Shown piece after piece: positions 33,003-44,162 of a DNA stretch of 64,000 bases. The stretch comes from Symsagittifera roscoffensis (lineage: Eukaryota > Xenacoelomorpha > Acoela > Convolutidae), in NCBI RefSeq assembly GCF_963678635.1, contig NC_087063.1, forward strand, positions 59,342,759 to 59,406,758. Direction: 5' to 3'. Below the pieces are notes generated by a model. That model was not told the origin of the DNA, searched no databases, and saw only the letters and a list, made by a program, of their open reading frames with translations. Every line of letters starts with the position of its first letter. Positions within the stretch are counted from its first letter, which is position 1. A program made the translations under genes and the position numbers.

Positions 33003-33431
33003 TTAAATTTGGTTGAGGCTCTCATCTCGGTTTTCATTGCTGCCAATATTTGTATCTCGTTTTTTGATTGTTGTTCCCGTGGAAGAGCAGAGTGAGGTTG
33101 TTCTCGATCGATCTGTCTGTGTTTGGTAAGCACTTTCTCCGTCTTGAGTCACCACCAAGTATTTCTCGCGTTTCTTTGATCCTTGCTGTTGGAATTCTTT
33201 CCTGTCTGATGCTGCTACTGACAAGAATGGTCTGAGCTGTATCTTCCCCTCCTGCGACTTGAGAACTTTTGGGGTTAATTTCCAAAAAATCGCAAAACGG
33301 TGGTACAGGTACATCACCAGGGCGTGTAAAATTGAGCTCCCGAAGCACACAATTACGGTCAGCATCACAGAAAGTCTTAGTTGGACATACCTTTCCATTT
33401 TGCTTACTAATGTAGACTTCAGCATCTTCAA
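33003..33431 (-). pseudogene. Env-like protein: membrane anchor and cytoplasmic tail
   Basis: The frame begins in a short amphipathic stretch (NLKMLKSTLVSKMERYVQ), followed by a hydrophobic segment of about 25 residues (LSVMLTVIVCFGSSILHALV) typical of a single membrane anchor, and then a basic, hydrophilic tail. It sits directly after the env ectodomain frames on the same strand. I read it as the C-terminal membrane part of the same env-like protein, separated by frame changes in 33440-33715. Confidence 0.6.
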
Positions 33432-34665
33432 GTTATGCGCTATCGGTTTTGCGACGTCGTTTAATTGGTCAATTTTGTCAAGTGAGGGCTAGCCATCAAT
33501 TTTGCTTTTATTTTGCGTAATAACTTTACTCCGGCGTCCGTTTTTGATTCATATTAGGGAGTTTTGTGAGGTCCGGTAGTTCAGAGAGAAGATGTGACAA
33601 AAGGGTCCGGCAAATTCACGGTGATCCATTTTGCTGGTTTTTTATCACAACTAGCTAGGTCCGGCCTGATCTTGATGTATTTGCTGATCAACCGGGTTCC
33701 GCAATCTGACGTGATCAAGCAAATATTGCAGCCTGCGTGGTCTTCTTTTTTGGAGTGTTCATTTCTTCAAGGCTGTACTCCCCTAAGGAGAACGCAGCAC
33801 TAGCTGAGGTAATGAGCCAAATGCCATAGCCCAGAATTGTGGCTTTCTCCGGTGTTGGGAGGAGGAATTTCTCTATGTCACAGACCGTCAGTGCCGTCAT
33901 AATTGAGTGGAAATATAGAGTGGCCAAGCATGACGACTGGCCAAGATGAGTTTCCATGGTTTGATGGCAGATCCGGTTAGTGGAAGTTTCTAGACAGTTA
34001 GCATAATGGTCTTCAGTTAACTTTTTCTTTTCCATCGAGTCTTCTGAAATGGCTAAGTAGGAACCTTCAGTGATCCCTCGAATGGCTTCCGTTGGATCTG
34101 GCTGGGCCATAGGAATTACTTGTGCCCGATAGATTTGAAAGGCTGTCTGGCTCAAAGCATAAGGAATTACCAAATTCAGCAACAATCCTGCCTCAGTTGC
34201 AGTGACGTCTCGAAGTAGTTTTGCGCCATAATATGAGTGGAAGTCACTTGGGGGTATCGCTAGGGTCAAACGGTGTTCTTCTTCCTTTTGACTTCTATAT
34301 ACATCATCGATTACCGCCAACAGAGATTTTCGAGGCACGAGGGACATTGGTAGTCTTGGGTCCAATAGTGTAGATATCGAATTGAGGACGTTGGTTTTAA
34401 AGGCGTACAAAGCTGCTTCGTAACTAAAAATCTTCTCGTAAATTACGTTTAGTAAAGATGCTGTTATATCAAAATTAAAGTTTATTTGCTGGTTTGCAAA
34501 GAGCGTTTGTGTGCAATCTCTCAATATATTGAAGTTCCCTTCGATTGCTGCAAACTGTTCCTCCAGGATTTTCCAGTTTTGTTTTGGTTCTCTATGGTCT
34601 GTAGTTGATTTGCCCTGAAAGTTCATTCGATATAGTGAAGAATTTTTCATTACATGACGTTTCAA
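33432..34665 (-). pseudogene. Env-like ectodomain, C-terminal part (LTR retroelement)
   Basis: A 316-codon frame (34665-33715) with PRKSLLAVIDDVYRS, then IPYALSQTAFQIYRAQVIPM, SYLAISEDS, and a Cys series (C in HYANCLETS, RICHQ, SSCLATL, TVCDIEKF). This order (helix, strand with F-IY---PIP, YLAI---, spaced Cys) is that of F-type Env-like proteins of invertebrate Ty3/gypsy (errantivirus-like) elements. Downstream of 33715 the frame shifts but env-like sequence with further Cys continues to about 33550. Such proteins act in membrane fusion in their parents. This copy is broken. Confidence 0.6.
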
Positions 34666-34711
34666 TTTCTGCTACGTAATCCGTGAGTACCATTGAGTAA
34701 TCTTCGAGTGA

Positions 34712-35278
34712 TTATATGTTCTTTGCATTTGTTAGAGCCCGGTCTTGACATGATCCAAAAATTCCCAAGATTCCGCAACCTCCTGAGTTAAAAACTCCGC
34801 CCATCATGATGCCAGAGCTGAATAGAGACTCTGTTGGGTTCTTGTTAAGGAATTGTGACGTATCCGTTCGAATGACCTGTGCTTCGTCCCTTGCTGCTTT
34901 TGCCTTGGTCTCGATCATGTCTAGCATCCAGTTGACGTTAAACGGGTCGGTTGTTGAATTGAATTTGGTTGAGAATTCGAGCTTGCACTCAATTGATGGT
35001 GAGCGCCAATTCTCTGATGTTTTGTTAAGATAGTTTCGCATTTCCGTTTTCATTATGACGTTATACTTCGGGAAGGGCTCAATGAATTGGACATTAACGA
35101 ACTTTTCTGCTATGAGGATTTTACTTTCTTTCTGGAATATTATTCGAGGAGAAAGTGCACCGTCATAGAATGCCAAAACATTACCAATTTGGAGATTGAT
35201 GGCCAGTAGTTGCACTTTTCCCCCGTGATTTCGAGCAATGCTCCTCTTTCTTTCTGACAAATTACAGGCTGAACTCAT
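34712..35278 (-). pseudogene. Env-like ectodomain, N-terminal part
   Basis: A 188-codon frame that precedes the other env frames on the minus strand. It contains LAINLQIGNVLAFYDGAL, a helix-rich central part, and ends with a Gly/Cys-rich hydrophobic stretch (SGIMMGGVFNSGGCGILGIF). A frame break (34665-34712) separates it from the following part. Upstream, ORF 35543-35262 lacks a clear signal peptide in frame, so the start is uncertain. Confidence 0.5.
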
Positions 35279-35604
35279 GTGGTGTCATGTGGTGGCAGTG
35301 GTGTATCATAAATAGCGTTTTAAAATTTGATTGTGAGTTTGTGGGACCGATGTGACATTTACTTTGGATCGGATAAACAGGATGCTGACATTGCATTCCA
35401 ATATACCGAGTTGAGATGGTAATGATTTTAGTTTGCTGAGTATTTTTCCGGTTGTGGTGAATTATTACACTTTTTTTTCTCGAGCATTGTTTGGTGGAGA
35501 TGGGTGACCAACTATTATGCTGTTTACAGAATGTCGGCGACACTGTGTATTTGCGTTATGGTTGGGTACACTGCGTTGCTACTATAAGCAAGGTGGCTGG
35601 CTGC

Positions 35605-36222
35605 TCATCGCTTTTGTCGATTGGGTTGAGAGTGCCTTAAAAGAGAATTGAGCGCATGTTGACCTCGATTGGCCAGAGGCTGCCTATAGCTGGTAAGCGG
35701 CAGCTGAAGTGCAGTGAAGGCTCCGATTAAATAGACTTCGATAGGTTCATATTTCATTGAATTAAATACATGTATTTTGTCCTCTTTAATTTTATGCTTT
35801 TCTTCTGTTTTTTTCCGATGAAATAATGTCTTCTTTGCAGTTCTACTTTGTACCGGTGCCTCATATGTGTATTCAAGCTGCATGGCATCAACATTGTTTT
35901 CCAAATTCGTGTTGTTGGGGGGGCACCAGCCATTTTTTTTGTAATCTTTATGCGTGGGCAACAGGTGGATATTTCGTGTTTGCCTTTGATGTTTCCTCCT
36001 AGTGGATGGGCTTCGTACAGGTGCCTCATTTGTGCATTCTAGCTGAATGGAGTCAAAATTTCTGAAATGTGTTCCCTGTGTTGTTTGGGGGCCAGCAGCC
36101 ATTTTTTTTGTAATCTTAATACGTGGGCAACAGGTGGATATTTCGTGTTTGCCTTGAAGATGTTGCCTCCTAGTGGATGGGCTTAAGGCATGTGTCCAAG
36201 TAGTGTCAGGAAGGTGATACAT
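35605..36222 (-). pseudogene. Open frame over a duplicated segment, between integrase and env
   Basis: A 205-codon minus-strand frame made of two repeated modules (SPSTRR-H--K/TRNIH or CCPRIKITKK), which reflect the tandem DNA duplication at 35848-36186. No domain is recognised. Its place between pol and env of the same remnant suggests untranslated or splice-leader sequence rather than a real protein. Confidence 0.3.
35848..36186. repeat. 170-bp tandem duplication
   Basis: Two head-to-tail units share GTGCCTCAT-TGTG, CAGCCATTTTTTTTGTAATC, GTGGGCAACAGGTGGATATT and CCTCCTAGTGGATGGGCTT. Equivalent points are about 170 bp apart (35938 and 36108). Differences are point changes plus small indels. 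Confidence 0.85.
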
Positions 36223-37077
36223 GGGTTTGAAACTTTTCTATTACGTATGTAGTGGCTTTGGTATCCGTTTTTCGGAAAATCTTGAAATCGGGAAAAATGA
36301 ATTTCTCCAAATTTTTGCGGTTTTTTTTCTTTTTGACTTTGTCGCATCATTTGGTTCCTGTTGGATTTAGAAATGGTTGAAATGAATGCATGAACGGTAC
36401 AGGACGAGGTCTTTTAATCAAACCTCAAGGAATTTTTTAAGTTCGTTTTTTCAAAAAAAATCGCTAATGATGTTAAACACCGAAGCTTCTAGTAATTTGT
36501 CTAGTCCTCATCCTTTCTTGAGAAGTGCAACTTGCTTTATCCCTTGCTTACTTAGTTGCATTTTCATGCAGTGAAAACTGCGTGAAAGATTCTAGTAGGA
36601 TGGTTTTTTGAAATATTGTGATTTTGTCACGAGATTGAAGATTGACTTGTTATGCGATGGTATGTGCATTGAGACTGATGCTCCCACTTGTGGTTTTTAA
36701 ATATTTTTCCAGGGTTGGCTTCAGTACAAGATACGCTTCGGTGATCTGCCGTGTTATATGCTCACTCATGTGAAAATTGCCTGAGACACAGTGCGCAATA
36801 GGTCCAAGGAAGTTTAACAGGTTGCCTGTCTCGAATGATATAATGCTTGCCTTCTGAACTGAGTTTAATGTATCGTTGCTGCTTCCGGCCTCTTTCTTTT
36901 GTTTTAATAGACTGTTAGCTCGTTTGTAGCTGTCTCGTATGATGTCACTCTTTTTCTCTCGCGGAGGGAAGGATTCGTTTGCTTCCTCCGCTCTTTGTCG
37001 TACATTTGCCTGGTTTTCCTTTCGGGTTGATCTAGGACTGAAAGGTACTGGAGCTACTTCGTATCCGTCGACTGTTC

Positions 37078-38093
37078 TCAGGCTAATTTTTTCATTTGGT
37101 TTTTCCTTGCTGGAATTTGGTGGTACCGTAAGTCATTGCTGAATCGAGTTTGGTCATAGATTTTGTTTCGTGCTTCAGTGGCTGCTTTGCGTTTAGTTTG
37201 CCGTGGTTCTTGTCCATGTTGATCCACAATAATGTCGTCATCCACAATGAGTTCTTTACCGGCTTGATCTGCTGCTCCTGCTCCTTCCCGATGATCATCA
37301 TCGAGGGGTTCCTCATTCTGCTGTGGCGGTGCTCGAGTAGGTGAATCCGGGTCTGGGGCGGATGGGGGTAGCGGTGGCGGTATTCTGATTGGTTCCGGTG
37401 GCGGTGGTGGTAGTGGCCGTATCACTGGTACAGGTGCATGTGCTACTGCTGCTGGCACTGCTAGGGCTGCAGTGACACCTATCGGGATCGACAGTTTAAT
37501 TGTTGTAGGAGTTTTTTGTGTCGTTTCCGCGACATTCTCCTGCGGTTGGATGTCTTCAAGTACCTGTGGCAGAAAGTCGTCAAATAAACCAGGCTCACTC
37601 CGGTATTTGCCTAGCGAGGGTTCAATTACAAGTTTAGTCGGGTCAATTGGCTGCACGTCTTCTGGTGCGTTTTGTGGCTGGATTGGGCGAAGACGAATGC
37701 GGTGCACGCACTGCGTATGATTTGTTCCAACTTTTTGGATGATGTAGTTACTGTTCGTCAGCACCTTTTCCACTCTGTACAAAGGAACCCATTTTTGTAG
37801 TGACTTGTTTCTATAATCGGACTGATTAGTAGGCAAGGGGTTTAATAGTGGGCAGAATGAATGAAGGGTTAATGGTTGTGCAAGCGCTTTTTGATCGTAA
37901 CATCTTCAGTAGCGAGGGTAAGGCGACCATATTTGTTCTTGTTTCTGGGAACTTCTCCAGCCGTTGCTACTTCTCATGCTTTAGTGTAAAAAAGAAGATC
38001 CAGGGGCTTAATAGGTTCTCTTTCTTGAAAAATGTTACTCGGGCAACATCCAATCGAGGAGTAATACGATGTGTTCTGAATAAATGTTGCTAG
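37078..38093 (-). pseudogene. Integrase C-terminal region and proline-rich tail of a second Ty3/gypsy-like Pol
   Basis: From 38093 downward: a stretch matching the end of the integrase core (TSYYSSIGCCPSNIFQ, then PIKPLDLLF), broken by stops; then frame 37836-37078 with KWVPLYRVEKVLTNSNYIIQ and QCVHRIRLRPIQP, the SH3-like C-terminal module; then an unusual long tail, rich in Pro (VIRPLPPPPPEPIRIPPPLP) and acidic residues. The tail ends about 800 bases before the env region. This family differs from the macro-bearing element. The plus-strand RNase H pseudogene at 57.9-59.1 kb could be a relative, but there is no overlap to test this. Confidence 0.7.
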
Positions 38094-38224
38094 TGGTACA
38101 TATTTGTGCCAGTCTGACCATTGCGAGTCGGTATTAAGCTTGAGAATTCTTTCCGAAAATTCTTTGCGTGGATTCCGCGTACAAATTTTTTTAAGGTAAA
38201 ATTTTTCGGCACATTAGTTTTTTT

Positions 38225-38480
38225 GCGGATTCCGCAACGAGCGAAAAAAGTAGTTGTTCCGGATCCCACAAATGTAAGCGGATTCCGCAAACGTAAGTGG
38301 ATTCCGCAAATTTATGCGGATACCAAAAATTTATGCGGATTCCACCAATTTATGCGGGTTCCGAAAATTTATGTGGATTCCGCTGACAATGTGCGGATTC
38401 CGCTTACAACTTGCGAAATCCGCTTACATTTTGCGAATTTTGCTCACAATTTGCAGATTCCACTCGCAATTGTGGACTGC
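38225..38480. repeat. 20-bp minisatellite, about 12 degenerate units
   Basis: The unit resembles TGCGGATTCCGCAAATTTAT. GGATTCC-type cores fall near 38280, 38299, 38318, 38337, 38356, 38375, 38395, 38415, 38435 and 38455, a 19-20-bp period. The core GCGGATTCCGC is nearly palindromic. Further single units occur near 38540. Frames across it on the plus strand are a by-product of the repeat. Confidence 0.9.
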
Positions 38481-38599
38481 ACGACAGCTTAAGCTTACTA
38501 AACACAAATATTATTTTTTGTTTATGCGTTCCTCAAATTGTTCCGGATTCCGCAAATTTTGTTGCCATTTCCACAATTTACCTGTTTTTGGAGCGATTT

Positions 38600-39784
38600 T
38601 GAGCAGTTAAGTGCTTAAGCTATTTGTACGTGGAACCCAAAACAGCAAAGAAGATCAAATCAAAATATTAAAGCTGCGGATTCTACAACAATTCCGTTTT
38701 TGGCCTGTTGCGGAATCCGTCTACAATTCACAAAATGCACGGTTTGGCCTTGTAATGACAATTAAAATTTATTTGAAGATCAATTAATTTGGCTATCATG
38801 CTAATTTTTTCTGTGATTGGGTAATCTAATTTAAAAATGCCATACTACTAATGTCATCATATTTGCTATCATTGTGCAATTAAAGTAATTACTTTTTTTC
38901 AATTCAGCAGATCATTTTTGGTACAGATTGCTACAAATCAGTTTTAATTTTTGCGAGGCATGGACACTTTTAAGCAGAAAAACACTATGGTTTCCTAAAA
39001 TCATACTAAAATTATTATACGAGAAAGTACTTAACTGATTATGAGAAAGTTTACCGAACCAAAAGTTCATGGCAAATGGTAAGAATAGTCGGAAGAAGAA
39101 TTAAATTTTTAAGATCTACTCGACACCGCAATTAGCCTGAAAAAAAATATACCTCCTTTGCGACCTGGATGAGTTTTTTCTGCTTTAATTTTTTTCTCAA
39201 CACTGCTAAAACAGACAGAACTCTTCCTCTTGCCATTTCAGCTAAAATAAAATGTTTCATCCGTATTTGAACAAACGTTATAAAAAACATTCAATCTAGC
39301 TCAGAGGCAAAAGATGAAGTTTAAGGCATTTAAAAAAAGATATTTAAAACTTTTTCCATCAAAACTCATCATAAACTATCAGATTGGAAGTTTTTACCAT
39401 GATAATGCCGTCAGACGTTTCATAGATCATCTTTTATCTTTCGTTTTACCTTTCGACACGCTATCTCAACTTTTTTCTTTTGTAAATTTCAATTTTAATC
39501 AAGATCTACAGTTTGAAAGATAATCTAAGAGTTTGAAAACTTTTAGACAAAAAAAAACACTTTATCGATTCGTTGAGATTGCAGGGGTAGTTATTAAAGT
39601 GAAGTTGAAATTGATTGTTGAAAATGGAGTTCAGAGCAATTATTTACATTCTACCTGCAGCCGTCAGTGCATTTTTTCTTAATCAGAGTTGGAACCAGGC
39701 CCGGGCTCTTTACACCTTTTGAAACTGATCGACAACTGAACGAGGACCTAGCTGATTTCATGGGGAAATTTACGAAGTTCTACC
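38600..39784. other. AT-rich non-coding region
   Basis: No gene is recognised. A plus-strand frame at 39314-39523 has no domain and no second copy. Confidence 0.4.
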
Positions 39785-41096
39785 TAATGACTCATAATTT
39801 AAGGTTAGAAACAGGTGGAGGTTAAACTTGACAGAAACAGGTGAAAAATTGAACGCACCTAGCACTCTCGAATCTTTAGAGGTCTCCAAAAATTCAAACG
39901 ACTCACCAATGCGGTCTAGAAATTCAAAAAAAATCAGCAATGCGGCCATAATTCAAGTGAGTCAGCATTACGGCCAAAAATTAAAGTGACTCACAAATGC
40001 CGCAAAAATTTTTTTAATACACCAATCAGACGTTTTGGGGAGCCTGAAGCTTTAGAGGAAATTCTAATCATGTCAATCTAAAGAGCTCTGCGAAACGAGG
40101 TCTAGGTTAGATAATTAACACAAAGGCGAAGCTTTGCTTCGCAAACACTAGCGAAAACACGACAAAAAGCAGAGCTCTATAAAGTGCAATAAGAAAAATT
40201 GGAATTAAGCCTCGAGTTAGTAAAAATTTGGCAACGTCTTAGATTCGAACCTGCGAACTATAGATCAAGAGTTTAGCACACTAAATATGACCAATCCAAA
40301 TAGGACGCTTATTATGCACCAACACAAGCCGCAAATGAAGCAGAGAGCAGATGCTATGCAATTTCCAATGCTAAAGTGAAATTTCAAAATAGGTGAACTT
40401 TTTTAGTGAATTGGGCAATTTACTTGTTCTTTTAAAAGATCAAACATCAGCGGCCAAGAGACAGGAAGAGCTAAAACGAAACAGATAATATCATCATTGC
40501 CACTTTCAAATAAGAAAAAATCTGCTAACACAGCCATGCCCAATTTGCGACAAGCATGAGTTTTTTAGTGCCTACTTTCTCCTTATAGTCAAACGATTTT
40601 GAGCCTCTGACAAAACTCTGTCCTCTGACAACACAATAAACAAAAGTTGCTTGCCTGAGTCTAAGTTGAAACATAATACCCAAAAACATTAAACTATCAA
40701 ACAAAATAACGTAAATTGAAGAACACTTAAAATAACTTTTTGAATTTAATATAAATGTTTCAGCCATATCATTTTCGCTTTTATAGAAATTTGAATCGCT
40801 TTGTTTTCGGCAAAAGAAATTCAAATGAATCTTAGGCGGAGTTCAAGTCAAATTGCGTTGAAAATTATTCAAGTCTGCACCACAAAAACAAAATGTTTGG
40901 GCAAAACAAATCATTTGACCCGAGGAAACTGTTTTTTTTTTCATTTAATGGGATTGAGTTACAGCTCGGCAAAATATATATTCGCACAAAAGTTAGACTG
41001 CTCGTATGTCAAAGCATAATTGAATTTTCCGACTGAATTTTGAGGCAGTTTAAAAATGTTTGCTTGAAAAATTTTGGTTTAACATTGCCAACAGAC
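39785..41096. repeat. 1.3-kb direct repeat, copy 2
   Basis: Matches 29246-30545. Both copies begin at CCTAATGACTCA and diverge after AACATTGCCAACAGAC. Copy 2 keeps a better tRNA-like B box. Flanking sequences are unrelated, so these are two insertions of one element or an old duplication. Confidence 0.9.
40230..40297 (-). ncRNA. tRNA-Lys-like SINE head (copy 2)
   Basis: Minus strand shows GTGTGCTAAACTCTTGATC (D-arm end and anticodon-arm-like, CTT) and GCAGGTTCGAATCT, a nearly perfect pol III B box. Stems are imperfect, so a SINE head and not a tRNA gene is likely. Downstream on the same strand follow a SINE-like body and the GCGAAGCAAAGCTTCGC palindrome. Confidence 0.55.
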
Positions 41097-41189
41097 AGTT
41101 GGAAAAAATTCACGAATGCAAAAAAAAGTACTGCCTTGTTTTCTTGGCGAAAAACTTCATTTTTTGACCTTCAAATAAAAAAAAAATTT

Positions 41190-41440
41190 CAAGCTCTTTG
41201 AATTTTTAGAACAGTTTATAAATGAGAATTTTTTTGATAAATTTGATTTTGCTGAGAAAGCTGAAAATTAAAATCTATTTCCGAAAAGAGAAAACGATAA
41301 CGTTTTTTTGAGACTTTTACACTTTTGCTGATCGATATGGGAGTTTGCTTTTCTATTATAAAAAATAATTGAACTTTGAAATATCAAAGTTTAAAACGGG
41401 AAAATTCAAAATTTTACTGTGATTGAATTTTAAGATTTTT
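41190..41440. repeat. Dispersed repeat family S, copy 1
   Basis: Begins AAGCTCTTTGAATTTTTAGAAC and includes TTTTTTTGATAAATTTGA, TGAAAATTAAAATCTATTTC and ACTTTTGCTGATCGATA-GGGAGTTTGC. Other copies, all in the same orientation, lie near 48640-48880, 52240-52510, 53110-53420 and, in two parts, 62410-62440 and 62880-63060. Confidence 0.7.
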
Positions 41441-41516
41441 CCTGAAACAAAAAACAAACTTCGTAATAAGAATGAATGAACGAATTGCCTAATTTCAATT
41501 TAGAACAATGCGGGTA

Positions 41517-41912
41517 GTTTGAACGCAATATACAGTGCTAAACAAAATTATCCGGACAAAACGAAAAAATTTTGAAACTTTGAACGCGTTTTTCTTAATT
41601 TGGGTTAAGATTAGACGAATAGTCAAGCGAACAAACTTGGATGAAATTTCACAATAATTATAATGATGCAGTTTGTTTTGCAAAACTTTTAGCCAAAATG
41701 TTTTACCCCACAAATAGGTCAGATTTGTTTTTTTTTAGATTTTCAAGAAATACGCTAAAAATCCAAATATAGTTAAAAAAGTAAATTATATCGCAAGAAG
41801 CCTCTTACACATCCCCACAATGCTCTAATTGCATGTTAATAAATCTGGTTAAATTCTCGCAAAATCGCTTCTCTTCGCTTTTTCCTGAACTAACCCAATT
41901 TAGGAAAAACGT
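41517..41912. mobile_element. Probable relative of the Tc1/mariner-type foldback MITE
   Basis: Starts TACAGTGCTAAACAAAATTATCCGGACAAAACG, and contains GCGTTTTTCTTAATTTGGGTT, TGCAGTTTGTTTTGC and TTTTACCCC, all matching the left arm of the element at 49543-50257. A short inverted partner (AACCCAATTTAGGAAAAACG) lies near 41892. The right terminus was not found, so the outer limit is uncertain. Confidence 0.5.
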
Positions 41913-42861
41913 GTTAATAAATTTCAGTAATTTTTGTTTTGCTGGTTTCGATGAAACCTCATGATTACGCAAAGAAAAATTGCTTCGTGAAATAAGACGT
42001 TTAAATTTGCTTAGCTTAAAAAAGGTTTTCAAAGTAAGAAATCGGAGCGTAGAGTAATGTAACAAAACGCGGTAAATTAATTTTTTTTCTAAAAGATCAA
42101 ACTTTAAGGCAGGATACAAACTGCGTCCACGGAAAAAAAATCTCTACTTATTTTCTATATCAAATCATGTGGACCAGCACTGACGTTTTAGAAGAAACAA
42201 AAAAAAACCAATTATACTATTTTACTTCAAATTATTCGCTCAATCAAAATACCTATCAAAGAGCTGCACGTTCAATTAAGGTACTGCAGACATTACCTTT
42301 AGCAATATGTGTAACCGAATGAGTTCGTGCAGAACCCGATATCAGATAAAGCAAAAAGTGAGCGACAATAATCTTCAAATGATATTTTTGAAATTGAACT
42401 AAAATAAATTTAACCTGTGTGTACATTCCACTGAGTGAAGTCAATAATCAGACACTTGCCTAGTTTTAAAACTTCTTTGATTTTTTAGTGGCTGATCCAG
42501 GATCATATCAAATAGCATGCGGAGATTACAACAGTGGCAGTATGAGTAGATCAAAGAATGGATTCAAATTAGTAGCCTTATGATGGGGATTGAACTTTTT
42601 GCAGGAATACTAAGGAACCAACAAGTTTAACAACAAAGTCAAAAACATGGATCTACTTGTTTTTTCAACTCGAAGAGGTAGCAGTACGGTAAAGAAACAT
42701 CAATTTCAGATCATTTTTTTAAATTATTTTTCATCAAAACATGGCAGGCGGAAAAAAAAAACTGAAAAAACTTCTCTTTAAAAAAAGTGTCTACTCAACA
42801 GAAAAAATGATATGGAAAAGTTAAAAGCCAGCTTGAAAAATGTTTAGACTACCTAGAAAAA

Positions 42862-43204
42862 ATGGCGAATAATTTAGGCAGCGAACAGGGCAGTGCTCAA
42901 CTTCAGGCAATGCTTTTTGACAGTTTGAATGAATTTATCCCTGAAAAACTCACAAAGGTATATGGAGACAAGACGCTTCGGAAGAAAAACCAAGTTAAAA
43001 ATGCTGCAAAACAGGAAGGAAATTCATATAAAAAGTGGGGTTTCAGAGGCTGGATATGAACATAATTTGCATATCAGTTTGGTTAAAAGAATGTTAGCAA
43101 AAAAATATAAAAATTTTAGAACAAACTGCAGACGCAAGCCGCAAAAAAAACGGAATTTTTTCAATCGATTAACAATTTTTTTGGGACTGCGAAAAAAAAA
43201 CTAG
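42862..43204 (+). pseudogene. Upstream region of non-LTR retrotransposon remnant
   Basis: Two overlapping frames (42862-43059, 42929-43204), Lys/Asn-rich, read into one another and precede the RT remnant. The second ends in a basic stretch (KYKNFRTNCRRKPQKKRNFF). They are likely the part between endonuclease and RT of the same element, judged by position only. Confidence 0.35.
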
Positions 43205-43259
43205 TAGTTTAACACCAAGAATTTCAACACAGATGCAGATTTAATAATCAGTTAATATG

Positions 43260-44162
43260 TAAACACAGGTGAAAAATTAGGAAACGCTTTCTCTAAACCA
43301 CACATCAGAAAAGCCTGTGAAAGTGTTGATCACAAAGTTTTTATAAGCAAATGTTAGGGCTACGGTATAAGAGGACCAGCATATGATATAAATTATTCAA
43401 TTTAACCAGAACGTTAAAGTTTTTTGAGCATCAACAGAATCAAATTGCAAAGTCAGATAAAAAATTGCGGAAACCCGCAGAGCTCAATTCCAGGACCTCT
43501 ACTTTTCTTTCTGTTTATCAAGGATAAACCAAAATTGAATGCAAACACAAATTCCTATCTCTATGCCGATGATACAGCCATCAAAACTCAGTCTGAAAAA
43601 ACAATACTGATTGAAAACCTTGAAAATGCAATGACAAAGGCAAAAAAATGGTTGGACGAAATCAAATTGACTTTGAACCAAGATAGAAACTAAAACAGTT
43701 CGGTTTACAAAACAGAGTGAAAAAAAACAACAACTACTCAAATGCAATGAACAACAAAGTAGAAGAGCAAAAACCTGGTTCAAGTATCTGGCTTTGTATC
43801 AAGATAAACAACTGGAATTCAAGGATCTTTTTGGAGTTGTTAATACAAAGCTTAAGAAATTCTGTGGAAGCCTATATCAACTGCGTAAAAATTTAAATAA
43901 ACTTCAACTGAACCAGTTTTAAGAAACACATGTTAAAAGATACGTTCAGGTTGGCGTGTTAAAATACGGGTCGACTTCCAAATCAAACGTTGGCAAGCTT
44001 GATCTCAACATCAACAGATTAACTAAGAAAAAGTTCGAAGCAGTGTATTTATTGTGGAAAAAAAAAGAAATTATACAATGTAAAAAGCCTCATTTATACG
44101 AACTCTTAAAACGTGACTCTCAGCAAAATAATCACATCCGACGAACTCTTCAAATTACATAA
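43260..44162 (+). pseudogene. Non-LTR (jockey/CR1-type) reverse transcriptase remnant
   Basis: Visible motifs across several frames: CESVDHKVFI (RT domain A region, AFD-VDH in active members), GIRGPAYD, CGNPQSSIPGPLLFFLFIKD (domain B), YLYADDT (domain C with an intact Y-A-D-D box), WLDEIKLTLN (domain D), then FKYLALYQDKQLEFKD and KYGSTSKSNVGKLDLNINRL. Multiple frame changes and stops (for example at 43693) make it inactive. It probably belongs to the CR1/jockey side of non-LTR elements. Ends near 44160 without a clear poly(A) tail. Confidence 0.8.

Noticed and set aside
38225-38480. CRISPR array
   Set aside because: Units are contiguous 20-bp tandem repeats without unique spacers, in eukaryotic DNA.
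40230-40297. Functional tRNA-Lys gene
   Set aside because: The A and B boxes are recognisable, but acceptor and D stems do not pair, and the segment is embedded in a 1.3-kb repeat.
29986-40824. Minus-strand frames in the 1.3-kb repeat copies as a conserved gene
   Set aside because: Amino-acid changes between the copies are as frequent as silent ones, and the frames lengths differ.
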